This document shows, in pieces, positions 53,701-57,100 of a DNA stretch of 60,000 nucleotides. Under the pieces are notes generated by a model. That model saw only the letters and a program-made list of their open reading frames with translations. It did no database searches and was not told where the DNA came from. Origin of the DNA: Antedon mediterranea. Its lineage: Eukaryota; Echinodermata; Crinoidea; Comatulida; Antedonidae. The stretch covers positions 8,468,312-8,528,311 of the forward strand of contig NC_092675.1 in assembly GCF_964355755.1 (NCBI RefSeq). The letters run 5' to 3'. Position 1 is the first letter of the stretch, and each line of letters starts with the position of its first letter. The position numbers and the translations under genes are program-made.

Positions 53701-54150
53701 ATAACTGAAGTATTCTGAAAATACAAATATTGGCAACTTTGAATACAATATGAGTATAAGTACAGTAGTATCTCAAAACAAAAATGTTATTCATTTGATA
53801 AATGCTAGTATAATTAGTAAATTATTAACTATGTCACTAGAAAACGTCACATGTACTTGTTGATTATCAATGATATTTACTACTTGTTGATGTATCAATG
53901 ATATTAACTACTTGATGTGATTATGAAACAAGTATCTTTGGTAAATGTAGCATAACTTGAATTTTTACACGATGGTATATAAAGTTGGTTCGTAGTTTCG
54001 GTACTGATTTTAACCACCTGATGAAACACTGTTTACTAATTGAGTTGAGTTGGATAATTAGTTATTGACAATTAAAATCAATTTAGGTTAAATGATTTGC
54101 TCCAAATAGGGGTATTTTCTGATCATTTATTTGCGCTATATAAATCTATC

Positions 54151-54181
<31 letters not shown>

Positions 54182-57100
54182 CAAACATATTGATTGGCGA
54201 TGAATGGAACATTCTAACCTCTCAGTCTCCAAGTATAAATATTTGGTATAACACAAAGTAGGTACATTTATGGTCCCTTGGGGGATAAACTCAAAACCTT
54301 TGACAATAAATACATAAACCATTTTTTGTTGCCTTTTGAAATGCAAAAATGTCTTACTGTGAGTGTGGGTACTGTTATTTTTAGATATATAAACGAACAA
54401 ACTTTATTATTGACAGTTGCTTCTAAACGTTAATTGTATTAATTAATAATTCCAAAAAATATAAACATTGTAGTCGTGTATCGTGTATAAATCGTGCCAT
54501 ACCTCAAGTATTCGATATTCAGCACCTGTAATGCCTGTATCACCGTCAGTTGTTGAGATAGTAGTGATGACATAACCAACAGGTGTATCCTCCGCTATTG
54601 TAAATATATATGGTGTATTTACAAATTGAGGAGCATTGTCATTAATATCTAGAATAATAATAGAAGATGGAGCTTCAGTCTGTAAGAAGAAAAAAGCATT
54701 AGAGAATATTACCAAGTGGATTAATATACAAATAATGAATGTTTATGAGTGCAATGGTACAAATAATGGCACGAGGTGAATGATGAAAGGTTATATCAAC
54801 GAGGCAAAGCCGAGTTGATATAACCTTTCATCATTCACCAAGTGCCATTATTTGTACCATTACACGAATACAAAACATTCATTATTTGTTTTATATAACA
54901 TCTAGACGTTTTTTTTTCGTACACAAAAATGTTTCAAAAAGTACTATTTAACGATCGTTGAATAGTGCGTACTATTGCACGCCATGTGACCCACATTCGT
55001 CCAATCAAATGACAGGAATTTATATAGGTGTTATATAATACTGTATACTGTACATAGAATATGCAATTTAACCGCAAAGTTATTAGCATTTATATAACAC
55101 CTAAATAAATTCCTGTCATTTGATTGGATGAATGTGGGTCGCATTGCGTGCAATAGTATGCACTACTAAACGATCATTTAATAGTACTTTTTTTCCTGTA
55201 CGAAAAAAAAAAATCTTTTCCCGTTGGGAAAATATTTTGTTTTATACTATTGCTTTTGAAATACAACAGCGCCACATATTTTGTACTTTCGCCATGATTA
55301 GAATATTATGACTGGTTTTTGCGAAATGAAAGTACATTTCTGGAGAGATATATGTATGTATATACTAATTTAGATCAAATTTAGATCAGTTGTAGGATTT
55401 TGATTAAGTAATGGGAACATCTCTACAAGACGTGGAATCGTTGGAAAAAACATAATTAGCCTAGATGAGTTGATTAATTGTCTGTCTAAGTTTTGCCTTT
55501 CAGCCAAGCTGGGCCTAGGCCTGTTAGTATATTAGGCTAGGCATAGCCTACAGTAGGCGTTTTAGCCTTGCTAGGCATAGGATTGTTTGATCGTTTGTTG
55601 ACATAATTATTACTAAAGTTGGTGCGTTTATAAAATCCATATAAATATAACATTCAATATAATATTATTAAAAACCAAATGTTACTGTTTTAATCAATGT
55701 GAATCAAATGTATGCATTTGGCTATAAGGGCTACATTTTATTTGATTCAAATGACAGGAACTATTTACTGTAGATGTTATATAGAACAAATAATGAATAT
55801 TTTATATTTGGTAAATGATGAAAGGTAAAATATCAACTCGGCTTTGCCTCGTTGATATATAACCTTTCATCATTCACCTCATGCCATTATTTGTATCATT
55901 AGACTCATAAGCATTCATTATTTGTATAATATTAAATTAGTGATTACATATTCCAAAATGAAGTAGCAAATGAAATTCATTATTTCTATGAATTCATTTA
56001 CATTAATTTAGTATATTTATTAACAACAATTAATTCTACAAAAAGACTAAACACTGTTTAAGTCATGTAGTGTATGTACTGTATACTATACTCACTAAAA
56101 TGTCAACAAGAACAAAAATTAAGTTTCATGGGGTTTGCTAATTTTGCTTGTTGGGAGTAGTTGTCAGGATTCGATCATGTAGGCCTTTCATGCACATTGG
56201 TTAATTGTAGGTCATGTGTAAAATGCTGAAATTATTATTTTTTTTTTTATGACAAAAAACATTATATACTTACAGGATTATTTGTACCATCACTAATTGT
56301 AAATGAAACACCTATTACTATATCAGTCTGAAAATGAATCCACAAATTACATATTATATTTAACATTGATATTACAAAAAAATAAGTAATGAAAGGACTC
56401 AGAAACTGAGTAAGTACTTGGCAAATATATCAGGGAAAACATTATTCGGAGAGAGATAGGGCTCACTCTTGATATTTAAAAAAAATGCGGGAATAACCTG
56501 CAACTTGCAGCATACTGGGCTGAATTACGCAAAGGTGTGGACGACACAAGCAACAACTTTCTTCTACACTAAAGGTCCCTTCGTGTCGAGGGCTGCCACC
56601 TGTTCGTCTGTCCACAACGACAAGGGATGAATAAGGTTTATCGCAAATTGTGTGAGCGATGCATATGGGAAGGGTTTGGGAGCCATAGCACCACCACCAG
56701 TATATAAAGTTTGTATTATACGGTGGCGCTATTGCTCCTAACCCTTCCCATCATGCATTGTGCAATGACAATTCTCACGAAATCAAGGTATTTGCGATAA
56801 ACCTTATGGACCTGTGCACTGGGGTAACCCCCTACTCTTCCAAAAGATGAACTGGGTTCTTAAAAGTGCACACCAGATGCACTCTTGATCTCCACCTTTA
56901 AGTCCTCCACAACAATGGTCAAGGAGTGCCCTCTTGAACCTGTGCCGATTGTATAACTATGGATTGGTGCTCTCCCCGGCGGCCTTAGCCACTTGACTGA
57001 TGTTTTGGTCCATGTCAAAGAATATATATCCATATTAAAAGAATACAGAGGGCGTACTATTTAATATATCTTGTATGAATAACACTTTTTTTATTTGTGA

